DNA of 64,000 nucleotides from the NCBI GenBank assembly GCA_958366945.1, contig CATXCY010000010.1, positions 1-64,000 on the forward strand, written 5' to 3'. The stretch comes from Bruticola sp004554425 (GTDB lineage: Bacteria > Vulcanimicrobiota > Xenobia > Xenobiales > Xenobiaceae). Within the stretch, counting starts at the first letter, position 1; each line of letters begins with the position of its first letter. Shown in pieces: positions 8,009 through 16,844 of this stretch. The notes below the pieces were generated by a model that worked only from the letters and a program-made list of their open reading frames with translations, was not told where the DNA came from and did no database searches. Made by a program: the position numbers and the translations under genes.

Positions 8009-10219
8009 TTAGGGCTGTCGGACTTTTTGATAAATTTCGTCAAGTCGGCGATTGGGAGTTTGATTAAGTTGGACTTTAAATGCTTTTTGTAAGTTTTCAA
8101 AGGTTTTAGCGGCCAATTGTGGTTGTTGTATGGCTATATATGCTTGCATAAGCAAATAAGTACATTGCTCGTGGAGTGGCTCTAAGCTTATGGCCTGAGA
8201 GGTTGTCTCGACCAATTCCGGCCAATCTCTTTGCCTATATTGATAAGAGGCTAGTTCTGTGAGGGCTTGCAAGGATATGTAATCGAGACGAACTCTCTTT
8301 AACGTGGCCCACTCCATAGAGCATTGGGGCAGAAAATGGCCCTGACTTAATTGTTTAATTTCTTTGAGTAAATGGATATTTTTGTTGGCTCTATATTGTC
8401 TCCATAATTTCTCCAAACTTTGCCAATCGGCAATTACTCTCAGGCGTGGGTTGGGTGCCAGAGCCGAAGAACAACGCGCTATGGGATCAAAATCTGGGCA
8501 TTTGTCTTTAAAGATCTTTTTAATGATAGATAAAGCTTTCCAAAGGCAAGCTTGTCCGTTGCTACTTTCAGGCCAAAATTCCTCGATAATTTGCTCACAG
8601 CTTAGATATGCACCGTGATTCAATAAACGCAGTAGCAAATGTTTGGCTTTTTGAGTTGTCCAAAGTTTTGCTTCTATTGTTTCACCATTTAGTTTTACGG
8701 AACATTGTCCCAAAAGTTTGAGTTCTAGAGTGGGGGTAGAGAGCGCAGCAGTAATTGATGGTGGAGATAAGCTTGAGTTCATCGTGTTTATGTTAAGTTG
8801 TTCAAGGAAAGTATAGGAAAGTTGCTTTTTCCATCTTGTGGCAAAGCGTTTTAGTTGAGTTATATGCTCAGGTGCAAAGCTTTGTTTAGACAACATTTCC
8901 ACAATTTGGGCACTTTGCCAGCGCAGTAGTTTAACCAACTTGCTTTCCAGCGGACAGGGCAACTGGCAATGCTGGTACAGGAAGTTTAACAGTAAAGGTA
9001 GCAGCCAGGGCAAGTCTATTTCCATTTGGAGTTCGTGCTTGGCTTTAAGTAAATTACCTAAAGCTTGGCTAATTTGCTCTGCTTTTACTGGTAAACAGCT
9101 TGAACTGGCCAGAATAGATCTAGAATAATGGGGCTCCAATTGCAGCTGATCTAAGATTGTTTGGGCTTTTTGCAATTCACTGAGGAAATATCGGCAATCG
9201 ACTTTTATATATAGTAGATACGCTTCCAAGGCTGTCCTAGCCCAGACAGGAGGCCCCAAAGACTTTGCTATTTGCATAGCTGATTGTAAGTAATTCAGAG
9301 CTTGTTTATTTTGTGAATTGCGCAAACAAAGAGCAGCCAAGCGCAATTGGGCTTTGATACCGCTTAAAGTTGGCTGTGTGCTTAAATGTTTTAAAATTTT
9401 CTCTGCTTCTTGCCAATATCCGCAATGGAAAAACGTAGAAGCCAGAGAGAGGTCGGCTAAGTCTTCTTTGGCATGGAGGCTGGAAGTATTTGGTTGTAAA
9501 GAAGCTGATAAGGCAGAGTCGATTATATATCTGGCCAGAGAAAATTCTGGCTTGGAGTAGTTTTTGAGGAAGCTGTCCTCCCACAATTCTAGACTTTTAG
9601 CAGAATTGTACCAGTGTTTTTGGGCAGATAAAGCTTGAAGGACGGCCCCTATTTCTATTTCCTGAACTATTGGAGATTCCAAATTCGCTTGCTGAGCCAA
9701 ACTTTTCGCTAAAAGACCAGCTTGCTGGGCTGTTTTTACTGTATGGTCGCTAAAGCGACCTTCCAAAAAGCTGTTCAGCAAAGTCTGAATTGACCACGAG
9801 TGCAAAGCTTGTAAGCACAAGCTTTCTTCGCGTTGTTGTTGGTGTTGACGGGTTAATTTCAGAAGGCGGCCGATACGCTCTAAAAAAATGCTCACTTCGA
9901 AGGGTTTTCGCAAATAGTCGGCGACACTGAAACGGAGGGATCGTATCGAATCTTCCTCACTGACAGTTTTGGTAATAGCTAAAACTGCCGCTTCTTTTAG
10001 ATAATGATGCACTCTGGAAAGAGTCCGGTAGCTACTTAAATTACCAGAATGCACATCTAAAACAACTAAATCGAATAATTTGCGTGAGGAGATCGCGACA
10101 GCTTTTTCCCCCCTGGCCGCAGCCATTACGTCAAATCCTTCGTCTTGAAGGACGCTAGCGAGCTTCTCTCGCAACGGCGCGTCATCTTCAAGCACCAGAA
10201 TTCGTGCTGTCTTGATCAC
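8009..10219 (-). CDS. Response regulator with SARP-type winged helix and BTAD output
   Basis: 736 aa. Residues 5-125 are a CheY-like receiver with the acidic pocket E11/D12/D13, phosphoacceptor D55, T83 and K105-P106. The middle (about 130-495) is helical and TPR-like. From about 505 to 590 comes an OmpR/SARP-type winged helix (LLGQCSVKLNG, then KAKHLLLRLL and EEFWPE), followed by a bacterial transcriptional activator domain (about 630-735). It should be a phosphorylation-controlled transcription factor of the AfsR/EmbR output type. No histidine kinase is adjacent. The start is GTG with no obvious ribosome site. It is divergent from the pseudopilin operon at 10346, which makes that operon a natural but unproven target. 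Confidence 0.85.
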   Translation of the reverse strand: MIKTARILVLEDDAPLREKLASVLQDEGFDVMAAARGEKAVAISSRKLFDLVVLDVHSGNLSSYRTLSRVHHYLKEAAVLAITKTVSEEDSIRSLRFSVADYLRKPFEVSIFLERIGRLLKLTRQHQQQREESLCLQALHSWSIQTLLNSFLEGRFSDHTVKTAQQAGLLAKSLAQQANLESPIVQEIEIGAVLQALSAQKHWYNSAKSLELWEDSFLKNYSKPEFSLARYIIDSALSASLQPNTSSLHAKEDLADLSLASTFFHCGYWQEAEKILKHLSTQPTLSGIKAQLRLAALCLRNSQNKQALNYLQSAMQIAKSLGPPVWARTALEAYLLYIKVDCRYFLSELQKAQTILDQLQLEPHYSRSILASSSCLPVKAEQISQALGNLLKAKHELQMEIDLPWLLPLLLNFLYQHCQLPCPLESKLVKLLRWQSAQIVEMLSKQSFAPEHITQLKRFATRWKKQLSYTFLEQLNINTMNSSLSPPSITAALSTPTLELKLLGQCSVKLNGETIEAKLWTTQKAKHLLLRLLNHGAYLSCEQIIEEFWPESSNGQACLWKALSIIKKIFKDKCPDFDPIARCSSALAPNPRLRVIADWQSLEKLWRQYRANKNIHLLKEIKQLSQGHFLPQCSMEWATLKRVRLDYISLQALTELASYQYRQRDWPELVETTSQAISLEPLHEQCTYLLMQAYIAIQQPQLAAKTFENLQKAFKVQLNQTPNRRLDEIYQKVRQP

Positions 10220-10345
10220 GTATCTATAATTAAATTCTATATAAGTTGATTTCCTGCCACTTAGTCAGCAAAAAATTTCCAGTTTATTTCAGTGGTGTAG
10301 TTTATAACCGTAATAGCTAATTTATCCATAAGGGGGGAAATCTTT

Positions 10346-10726
10346 ATGCTGAATTTTTTACCTGTTTTGTTAGACAAAGCTAAAAAACGCACCCTTTCGC
10401 CTTATGAATTTTCCAGACGCTGGCACTATATAAAATTAGGTATAGAAGAGCGTTGTGTTGGAGTGCAGCAAGAATTTGAAGAGGTACGTCGCCAGGCTTC
10501 TGGACGTGTTTCTAAAGGCAGAGTAGATAAACTTTTAAAAGGTGTCAGTGAAAAGGAAATTGAGCATTGGAAAGTGCTGGTTATTTGTATAGAAAACTGG
10601 CTGGAGCGCAGCGGCGGTTTTGCCTATTTGCAGCAAGCTCAACATTCCTTTGAAGTTGTCGAAAAACTTTGGAATAAAAGAATTAAAGCTCTCAAAGCGG
10701 TATGGGAAAGAGAAATAATAAGCTGA
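10346..10726 (+). CDS. Small conserved-looking protein of unknown function at head of pseudopilin operon
   Basis: 126 aa with an excellent ribosome site (AAGGGGGGAAA) before ATG 10346. It is soluble, mostly helical by composition, and rich in Trp, Lys and Glu. I recognise no domain. It lies 55 bp upstream of the PilX-like gene on the same strand and is probably the first gene of that operon, so a cytoplasmic accessory role in the pseudopilus system is possible. There is no signal peptide or membrane segment. Confidence 0.6.
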   Translation: MLNFLPVLLDKAKKRTLSPYEFSRRWHYIKLGIEERCVGVQQEFEEVRRQASGRVSKGRVDKLLKGVSEKEIEHWKVLVICIENWLERSGGFAYLQQAQHSFEVVEKLWNKRIKALKAVWEREIIS

Positions 10727-10780
10727 GTTTATCTATAACGGAAGACTGTATTCTGCCGCAATTCGAAGGGGAAAGGTATT

Positions 10781-11341
10781 TTGCTGCATACGTACTTAGG
10801 ACATATTAACAATTGGCAATGGTTGAAAAGCCGAAGTTCGTCTGGCAAGCGCTTCGGCTTACGCCACCATAATCAGCGAGGCGGAGCCTTAATTTTAGCT
10901 ATGATGCTGACAACTGTGATGCTCATTTTGGGGGCCGCCCATCTTTTTGCCTTGCAAAGTGAACGCCGATTCTCTGGGGTTCAGGAACGCAATTTACAAG
11001 CTTGGTATTTAGCAAAATCAGGATGCGATTATTTTTTCTATTATTGCCAGGGCGGTTCCCCATCTTTTTTGCTAGAAGCGCCTGGTAACAAGTTGTCAGC
11101 GGAGCAAAAAGCTGATTCTGGTGAGTTGATATTAGCAAAAGTTCCTGTAGTTGAGGGGCTAGACCATTATTATTTTGAAATAAGTCGCTTATCTGCTAAG
11201 GTCGTAAGAGTTAGAGGAGTAGTCGAAGGAACTTTAAGCAGTAGTGGTAAGCCTACTTGTTTAGAAACCAGTCTTTATATCGTGCGCGATTCCGCAGGGG
11301 GGTGGAAAAATGCAACATACGAACAAAGGCCCAATTTATAG
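10781..11341 (+). CDS. PilX/GspK-like minor pseudopilin
   Basis: 186 aa starting at TTG 10781 behind a GAAGGGGAAAGG ribosome site. After a basic leader of about 35 residues comes RGGALILAMMLTTVMLILGAA and then a segment with SERRFSGVQERNLQAWYLAKSG. This is the pattern of PilX and GspK-type minor pilins, where the hydrophobic helix is followed by an Ala-rich A..AxSG segment. The cleavage-site glycine is in the RGG|A context. The C-terminal domain is small, about 110 residues. The next gene overlaps its 3' end by 32 bp, indicating translational coupling. It is expected in the inner membrane or a periplasmic pseudopilus. Confidence 0.7.
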   Translation: MLHTYLGHINNWQWLKSRSSSGKRFGLRHHNQRGGALILAMMLTTVMLILGAAHLFALQSERRFSGVQERNLQAWYLAKSGCDYFFYYCQGGSPSFLLEAPGNKLSAEQKADSGELILAKVPVVEGLDHYYFEISRLSAKVVRVRGVVEGTLSSSGKPTCLETSLYIVRDSAGGWKNATYEQRPNL

Positions 11342-11972
11342 AAGAAAAAGTTTGGGCATTACTCTTGTAGAGCTATTAATATGTTGTGCCTTGACGGTTC
11401 TTTTCGTAAGTTTGGTCGGTCAACTTAGTTTGGCTTCCGTGCGCAACTATAAGCATAGCGAGATGGGCATGAGAGCTATGCGCTCTGCTGCTATAGCCAT
11501 GGAAGTAATGAGCCGTGATTTGCGCTCTTGTGAGCAAATACTTTGGCCTAAAATTAGTGCCAATACTTGGCGCCAAGGCTATCGTCTTTGCGGTGATGAT
11601 AAGCTTGGTTTCAAATTCATTTTTCGCCAAGCTCCGGCTGCAGACGGTAAAGTTTCCATTGTTGGCTTTCATTGGGACTCTGAAAGCAAAATTTTAACTA
11701 GATGTTTGTATCGGCCAGAATTTAAGCCCAATGCTGATAATTTATCCGATCCCAAGCAAATAAATTCACGGCGTATTTTAGCACGTGAATTATCTTCTAT
11801 AAGCGTAAATTCTGTTAATTGGCGCATGCGCGGTGGTTTGCAATTCCTGGAACTCAGTTTAACAATCTCTTTTAGTGAACTGGAATCACATAAAAATAAA
11901 CTTCGCGTCAAAAACGACAAAGAAAAACTATTTAGGAATTTATATACAGAAATTGAAATTTTGGGGGTGTAG
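11310..11972 (+). CDS. PilW/GspJ-like prepilin
   Basis: 220 aa. The N-terminus has a class III (type IV prepilin) signal: a basic leader (YRRKSLG), then ITLVELLI with Glu at +5 and a hydrophobic helix to about residue 40. After the helix comes SASVR-like polar sequence and a globular domain with a RDLRSCEQILW segment typical of PilW/PulJ proteins. The ATG has a strong ribosome site (GGGGGGTGG) inside the end of the upstream gene. Cleavage by a prepilin peptidase is expected but none is encoded in this window. Confidence 0.78.
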   Translation: MQHTNKGPIYRRKSLGITLVELLICCALTVLFVSLVGQLSLASVRNYKHSEMGMRAMRSAAIAMEVMSRDLRSCEQILWPKISANTWRQGYRLCGDDKLGFKFIFRQAPAADGKVSIVGFHWDSESKILTRCLYRPEFKPNADNLSDPKQINSRRILARELSSISVNSVNWRMRGGLQFLELSLTISFSELESHKNKLRVKNDKEKLFRNLYTEIEILGV

Positions 11973-11976
11973 TTCA

Positions 11977-13248
11977 GTGAAAAAAAAGGCATTGCGTGCT
12001 TATACTTTGCTAGAGCTGATGATGGGAATATTTCTGGTCTTTTGCGCTGCTGGTTACTTGCTGGGAACTTATGCCTTTGGAGCTAGAGCTAGCTTGAGTA
12101 CAGATCGCTTTACAGCGGCTGTAAACTTGGGCCAAGCAAAAATGGAAGAATTACAAAACTGTCCATCGGCGCATTTGCTTACGGAGCAAAAAGGCAAGTT
12201 CCCTTACCCTCATCAAGATTACTATTGGCATATAAAAGTTTCAGCTTTTAGTAAAGACTTCAATTTGCTTACTGTGCGTACAGGCCAAAACGGCGCTCCT
12301 TTATGCACATTGCGTCGACTTATCAACACTGCTTCGTACACTTCTATAGATGCTCACATCTACGATAGTGAAACTATTTTTACTGACAATAGTTCTAAGT
12401 TGCCTTTTGCCAAAGTCTCTTTTTGGGAGCCCTTTGCAACTACGCCTAAAACTGTTGGAGCTGCTGTCAACTGGCCCACGGGAGCAATTTGTGGCCATCC
12501 AGGATTGGGGATCGTTTGGGCTTCGCATAGTCAACAACCCAAGATCATGCAAATGCTTTTTAATGCCGAGGGCAAGAATATTGCTTGTAAGACTATTGAA
12601 GTGCCTGCTAACAATCAGGGATACAGAGCTCACATAATTGATTTAGCTGCTGATAAGATGGGCAACTTCCTTTTTTGTGCTGACAGTGCCAATAGAGCTT
12701 TGTGGGTGTTAGATGATTCAGGCAGCAGTGGAGGAGACTATTCGTGGAAAGACGGTCTGTGTTTAGTAAGTAAACAAAAACCTATACAGGATTTGCGCGG
12801 AATTGCTTGTGATCAATACGGTAGCACTATTTGGCTTTGCGAAGGTGCTCCCCGTCGTTTGCGTCAGTTCTATTGGGGAAAAATGCCTAAAGAAGGAGTA
12901 CAAGAAAAAATTAACTCCTTTTCTGGATGGGGCGAAATTGTGGATGTGCCTTTCTCTGGATCGGGGCGTTTGCATTCTGTCGCTGTCAATAGTTGGGGGT
13001 CTGCCATTTATACTATCGATAATAGTTTCGTTTACACTCTAATTTTTCAAGAAAATGGTGACTGTGGTATTTGGCAGCAAATCCCTATGTCGGAAGCGTT
13101 GCGCAAAGCTCAACCTAGAGCTTTATGGATTGATCCTGGTAACAGCCGTTTATATATAAATACGCTTGCAGGAGGACAGTGGGCAGCGGCGCCTTCGATA
13201 GATGGTACTTTAAAAAGCAGTAGTTTCAGTCGGATAAATTGGAGGTAA
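11977..13248 (+). CDS. Pseudopilin fused to a probable beta-propeller (NHL-like) domain
   Basis: 423 aa from GTG 11977, chosen because GGGGGTG lies just upstream and the prepilin leader KKKALRA then sits at the very N-terminus; a longer frame begins at 11875 inside the previous gene. The signal reads YTLLELMMG with Glu at +5, but Ala replaces the usual Gly at -1. After the helix and a short pilin stalk (to about residue 130) come some 280 residues with repeats of the kind IIDLAADKMGNFLFCAD.., LRGIACDQYGSTIWLCE and HSVAVNSWGSAIYTID, which match the strand pattern of NHL/six-bladed beta-propellers. Pseudopilins normally have small domains, so a propeller tip is unusual. It could be an adhesin or ligand-binding tip. 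Confidence 0.75.
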   Translation: MKKKALRAYTLLELMMGIFLVFCAAGYLLGTYAFGARASLSTDRFTAAVNLGQAKMEELQNCPSAHLLTEQKGKFPYPHQDYYWHIKVSAFSKDFNLLTVRTGQNGAPLCTLRRLINTASYTSIDAHIYDSETIFTDNSSKLPFAKVSFWEPFATTPKTVGAAVNWPTGAICGHPGLGIVWASHSQQPKIMQMLFNAEGKNIACKTIEVPANNQGYRAHIIDLAADKMGNFLFCADSANRALWVLDDSGSSGGDYSWKDGLCLVSKQKPIQDLRGIACDQYGSTIWLCEGAPRRLRQFYWGKMPKEGVQEKINSFSGWGEIVDVPFSGSGRLHSVAVNSWGSAIYTIDNSFVYTLIFQENGDCGIWQQIPMSEALRKAQPRALWIDPGNSRLYINTLAGGQWAAAPSIDGTLKSSSFSRINWR

Positions 13249-13253
13249 ATATA

Positions 13254-14285
13254 ATGGAGAAAATTTTTATCTACCGCCAACTTGGAGTAATGCTTCGTTC
13301 TGGAGTTCATGTTGTCAAAGCTTTGGAAGCTGTCGCTCATTGTTGCAAATATAAAGACGAGCAAAACATTTGGTTGGAAGTGAGTCAAGAAGTTTGTCGA
13401 GGGAGTACTTTAACTCAGGCTTGGAGTTCGCATCCTGAATACTTTGAGTTGATAGAAGTAGGGCTAATTAAAGCTGGCGAAGCCTCTTGCGCTCTGGACG
13501 AAATTTGCTTTGATATTTCAAAGTTCTTTTCTATGGAGTTGGAGCTAAAACGTAAATTAAGTTCAGCTTTGCAATATCCATTGACGGTATGCTTGGGATT
13601 TGCCGTTTTAAGTTGTCTGGTTGCACTACATATTATTCCTTCATTTGCTCCTATCTTTGATTCTTTGGCCAGATTGCCTTTACCAACTTTAGTTTTATTG
13701 GGCTTTGTATCTTTATTGCAAAATAAAGCGCTTTGGGCTATTTGCGGAAGTTCTGTTTTAGCTTTTTGTCTAGCTTTAAAAACTTATCGCTTTTCTTCAT
13801 ACGGGCAGAGAAAATGGCAAATGTTTGTGCTGACCGTCCCTTTATTGGGTAAAATTGTCAGAAATATCGTTACCGCTCGTTTTTGCCACACACTGGCTGT
13901 ACTTTTGCGCAGTGGTTTGCCGTTGAATAGCTCTTTGCAAATAACTGGTTTAGCTTTAGCTAACTACCCGTTGGCTTCAGCTTTAGAACACACTATATCT
14001 GGAGTTAATCAAGGCTATGAGTTTAGTGAAGCCTTGCAAATAGGCAAGTATTTCTCCAAGACATTCATAAATGCTATGCGTGTAGCTACTGAGGCTAATA
14101 GCTTAGATGATGTTTTAGAGCGTTTGAGCAAGTTCTATAACGAACAAGTTAATTGTGATATAAGCAAATTCACAGTTTTAATCGAGCCCGTTTTGCTCTG
14201 TGTTATGGGGGTAGGTACTGCTGGGGTGCTTTTAGCCTTATTTGCACCTTTATATGAATTTATCAATTTAAGCGCTGTTTTATAG
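13254..14285 (+). CDS. GspF/PilC-family pseudopilus platform protein
   Basis: 343 aa with ATG 13254 behind GGAGG; the TTG at 13239 overlaps the ribosome site and is not used. It has two copies of the T2SSF domain: about residues 1-115 (RQLGVMLRSGVHVVKALEA) and about 195-320 (FCHTLAVLLRSGLPLNSSLQI), with three hydrophobic segments (about 105-130, 140-165 and 310-338). It is shorter than the usual 400 residues because the cytoplasmic N-terminal extension is missing. In type II secretion and type IV pili this protein anchors the assembly ATPase. No GspE/PilB ATPase or secretin is encoded nearby, so those must be elsewhere if the system works. Confidence 0.85.
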   Translation: MEKIFIYRQLGVMLRSGVHVVKALEAVAHCCKYKDEQNIWLEVSQEVCRGSTLTQAWSSHPEYFELIEVGLIKAGEASCALDEICFDISKFFSMELELKRKLSSALQYPLTVCLGFAVLSCLVALHIIPSFAPIFDSLARLPLPTLVLLGFVSLLQNKALWAICGSSVLAFCLALKTYRFSSYGQRKWQMFVLTVPLLGKIVRNIVTARFCHTLAVLLRSGLPLNSSLQITGLALANYPLASALEHTISGVNQGYEFSEALQIGKYFSKTFINAMRVATEANSLDDVLERLSKFYNEQVNCDISKFTVLIEPVLLCVMGVGTAGVLLALFAPLYEFINLSAVL

Positions 14286-14305
14286 GTAAGATTATAGGGG
14301 GAGAT

Positions 14306-15379
14306 ATGAGTAAAGAACATCATGTAATTATTTATGATCAAGATTGCATAGTTGGTGATATGCTTATCTATGCATTGCAAAATACAAATTGTAGAATCAC
14401 TCGCCTAAGGGGGAATGCTGCGCGGCTTATCGACCAATTGCTCAAACAAAAAGCCGATCTTCTGATAGCCAACTCTGGCCCAAATCTTGGCAATTTATTA
14501 CATTTGCTTCGATGTTGTCGTGCTAAATATCCTCAACAAAAGCAAATTTTAATTACGGCTGCTTGGAATAATTTAGATGAAATGCTCAAAGGTGAAAAAA
14601 TAGAAGCTGTGCTTTTGAAGCCTTTTAAGCTAAGTCAGCTTAAGGAAATAATTGAAAATTTGCTTCCTGAAGAAAGGCCGATTGCGCAAATGAACTGGCG
14701 CAAAAAACTTTTGGGAGTCAAACGATGGATCGTCAATATGTTTCAGGATCTTAAACTTAAAAATGTATTGGAGGGAATTAAGCAAAAATTAAAGCGGTTA
14801 TGGCGATGTTGGCTTTTAAAAAGTATAGAAGATGAACGCTTACAAATGTTCAAGTTGGCTTATCACTTTTGTCAATCAAAATTCGCTAGCCATAAGGGCA
14901 TTTTAGACCTGTGGTTGTATTTAGAATTTTTGGAGAGGCGTTACCTTCTAGCCAAATGTGGTGTAAATGTTGAGCGTGACGCTTTGCAATTTTATTATGC
15001 TACTCTCAGAAGCAAACTTGAGCGAGGCCTTTGCGGTTGGGCTGTTTCACTTAAAGGTGGTGACGGCTTGGGCCCAGAACTGGATTCTGCTCAATTTTCA
15101 AAGTTTTATTATCGACTCAAAAATAAAGAATTGAGCTTTAGTTGCTTTATACAAGCAGCCCAAGCCAGACTTGTGCGTTGGGCTCTAAGTCGTCCTTCAG
15201 CCGTCAGCATACACAAAATGCTTAAAAAAACACCCCTTACACTTCGAAAAACTTCGTCTTGGCAATCATTGTCCGACAAGAGACGAATTGAACAACTCAA
15301 AGCAGAAGCCGAAATTCTAGCCTTGACTTCGACTAATGAACACGAACTAAAAGAAGTTTTTCAAAAAGTGTGGTGCTGA
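14306..15379 (+). CDS. Degenerate receiver-domain protein, end of pseudopilin operon
   Basis: 357 aa with ribosome site GGGGGAG before ATG 14306. Residues 5-120 resemble a CheY-like receiver: acidic D11/D13, an ITAA segment with the conserved Thr, and a LLKPF motif. The phosphoacceptor position (ADLLIAN) is Asn56 rather than Asp, so phosphorylation is unlikely. Residues 125-357 are basic, Leu- and Trp-rich and helical, with no family I know. It sits 20 bp after the GspF gene and is the last gene of the operon. A phosphorylation-independent regulator or scaffold for the pseudopilus machine is plausible but unproven. Confidence 0.65.
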   Translation: MSKEHHVIIYDQDCIVGDMLIYALQNTNCRITRLRGNAARLIDQLLKQKADLLIANSGPNLGNLLHLLRCCRAKYPQQKQILITAAWNNLDEMLKGEKIEAVLLKPFKLSQLKEIIENLLPEERPIAQMNWRKKLLGVKRWIVNMFQDLKLKNVLEGIKQKLKRLWRCWLLKSIEDERLQMFKLAYHFCQSKFASHKGILDLWLYLEFLERRYLLAKCGVNVERDALQFYYATLRSKLERGLCGWAVSLKGGDGLGPELDSAQFSKFYYRLKNKELSFSCFIQAAQARLVRWALSRPSAVSIHKMLKKTPLTLRKTSSWQSLSDKRRIEQLKAEAEILALTSTNEHELKEVFQKVWC

Positions 15380-15435
15380 CGGCCACAGATTAGTGCGGCT
15401 TGGCTTATTTCTCAAGTTTGCTCAACAACCATTTC

Positions 15436-15816
15436 CTACTTTTTATTTTTTGTACCGCCGGTAAATACTGAACCAAAACGGGCCAACTTGCTAAAAACGC
15501 CAAAGTGTTTTCTTATAGCTTTAATTTGCTCGGCACTGACAAAAATGCCTTGACAATGTTCACATCTTGGTAAAGTTAAGTCAAATTCATCGATGTGCTC
15601 ATTTTTGAGATCGAAGCCACAGTGCGGGCATTTCATGTAGTGAATGTTGGCCGCTTGTTCCTCTTCTTGCTTAGCCTGTTTCTCTCTCGTCTCTCTGGTC
15701 TTTTTTAGTTCGAGTAGCAGTCTTTCTTCATGCTCACGCAAGCCTCTGGCAGTATCATGTTTGCTGGCTAGTTGGTCTTGAGTTTTGCCTCTTCCGGACA
15801 AACTATCATTACTCAT
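15436..15816 (-). CDS. Small zf-TFIIB-type zinc-ribbon protein
   Basis: 126 aa. The N-terminal 50 residues are charged and helical (EHEERLLLELKKTRETREK). The C-terminal half has a zinc ribbon, CPHCGFDL ... LPRCEHCQGIFVSAEQI, matching the zf-TFIIB pattern (CPxC, then CxxCxG followed by an acidic helix). A GGAGG ribosome site lies 10 nt before the ATG. It is divergent from the deacetylase gene at 15981. The protein is probably cytoplasmic; its function is unknown. Confidence 0.75.
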   Translation of the reverse strand: MSNDSLSGRGKTQDQLASKHDTARGLREHEERLLLELKKTRETREKQAKQEEEQAANIHYMKCPHCGFDLKNEHIDEFDLTLPRCEHCQGIFVSAEQIKAIRKHFGVFSKLARFGSVFTGGTKNKK

Positions 15817-15980
15817 TTATATACAACCTCCGAAATGTCGGGTACGCGAACTGCAACAGTTTCAAATTCGCCTGTTAATTATTTTCCCCTTTGTAAAAAA
15901 GTTAACGTCTAGCCTAAGAGCAGGAAGGCCAGATCTTGCATAAAATTTAGACGACAAGTTGTTTTTGAGGAAGATTCAGT

Positions 15981-16787
15981 ATGGAATTCTATTGCGAAGA
16001 AATACGTGATTGGGTGCATGAAAATTATCAAGCTGCCTATTGCTTGGGCACAGGTGCTCTTACTCTGGCCGCTTGGGCATTATGTCCGGAAAAATATAGA
16101 AAAGCTTCTGTTTTCTTTGGAGCCTACAGTGCCATTCTTACTCTAGGCGCTCTCTTAGAACCTTGCGTCAATGTTACTTCATCTTTATATGGAGAAGTTC
16201 TTGCCTATGGCAGTCGCCAAGGCCATAAAATTGCTCTTACTTTCGATGATGGCCCCCATCCTCTCAACACTCCTTTGATTTTAGATGTTTTGGCTAAGGA
16301 AAATGTTAAGGCCTCATTTTTCTGTGTAGGACAAAATGTTCTTGAGTTTCCAAAATTAGTCAAGCGCATTAAAGCTGAAGGCCACTTGGTAGGTTCGCAT
16401 AGCTTTTCGCATTGTAATTTCTTAGGCTGTACGCCAGGTCGCGCTCGTCGAGAAATCGCTGAAGGCGGTTTAGCTTTGGAAGCAGTTTTAGGTGAAAAAA
16501 CGCGCTATTATCGTCCTCCTTACGGAATGCGTTATCCTTGGAATTTGGCTGATGGCAGTCGCTTGCGCCAGTTAGCTGTGTTGTGGTCTAATTGTCCTCG
16601 TGATTGGCAGCTCCCTGGAACTGATGTTATTGCCCAAAGGGTAGTATCTCAAGCCAAGCCCGGAGATATTGTTTTGTTGCATGATGGTGGCGGAGATCGC
16701 GAGCAAACTGCTCAGGCCTTACCTTTGATTATTGCTGGTTTGCGTGAGCGTGGCTTTGAATTTGTGCGTGTTGATGAATTAATCTAA
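15981..16787 (+). CDS. Polysaccharide deacetylase (NodB homology), membrane-anchored
   Basis: 268 aa. Two hydrophobic segments (about 17-35 and 41-62) form an N-terminal anchor. The NodB domain follows, with all metal and catalytic motifs: TFDDGPHP (about residue 87), HSFSH (the two metal-binding His), RPPYGMR, and the C-terminal IVLLHDGG. These enzymes remove N-acetyl groups from peptidoglycan GlcNAc, chitin-like or exopolysaccharide chains outside the membrane. The likely substrate is cell-wall GlcNAc, which would give lysozyme resistance, but the sequence does not settle it. mutL follows 57 bp downstream. Confidence 0.88.
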   Translation: MEFYCEEIRDWVHENYQAAYCLGTGALTLAAWALCPEKYRKASVFFGAYSAILTLGALLEPCVNVTSSLYGEVLAYGSRQGHKIALTFDDGPHPLNTPLILDVLAKENVKASFFCVGQNVLEFPKLVKRIKAEGHLVGSHSFSHCNFLGCTPGRARREIAEGGLALEAVLGEKTRYYRPPYGMRYPWNLADGSRLRQLAVLWSNCPRDWQLPGTDVIAQRVVSQAKPGDIVLLHDGGGDREQTAQALPLIIAGLRERGFEFVRVDELI

Positions 16788-16844
16788 AAATATTTCCATT
16801 TTCACTATCTGCAATTTTCTTGGAAAATTTTTTTGCAAATAAAA

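Noticed and set aside
11875..11976. 34-residue N-terminal extension of the propeller pseudopilin
   Set aside because: It overlaps the PilW-like gene, and the GTG at 11977 has a strong ribosome site directly followed by the prepilin leader.
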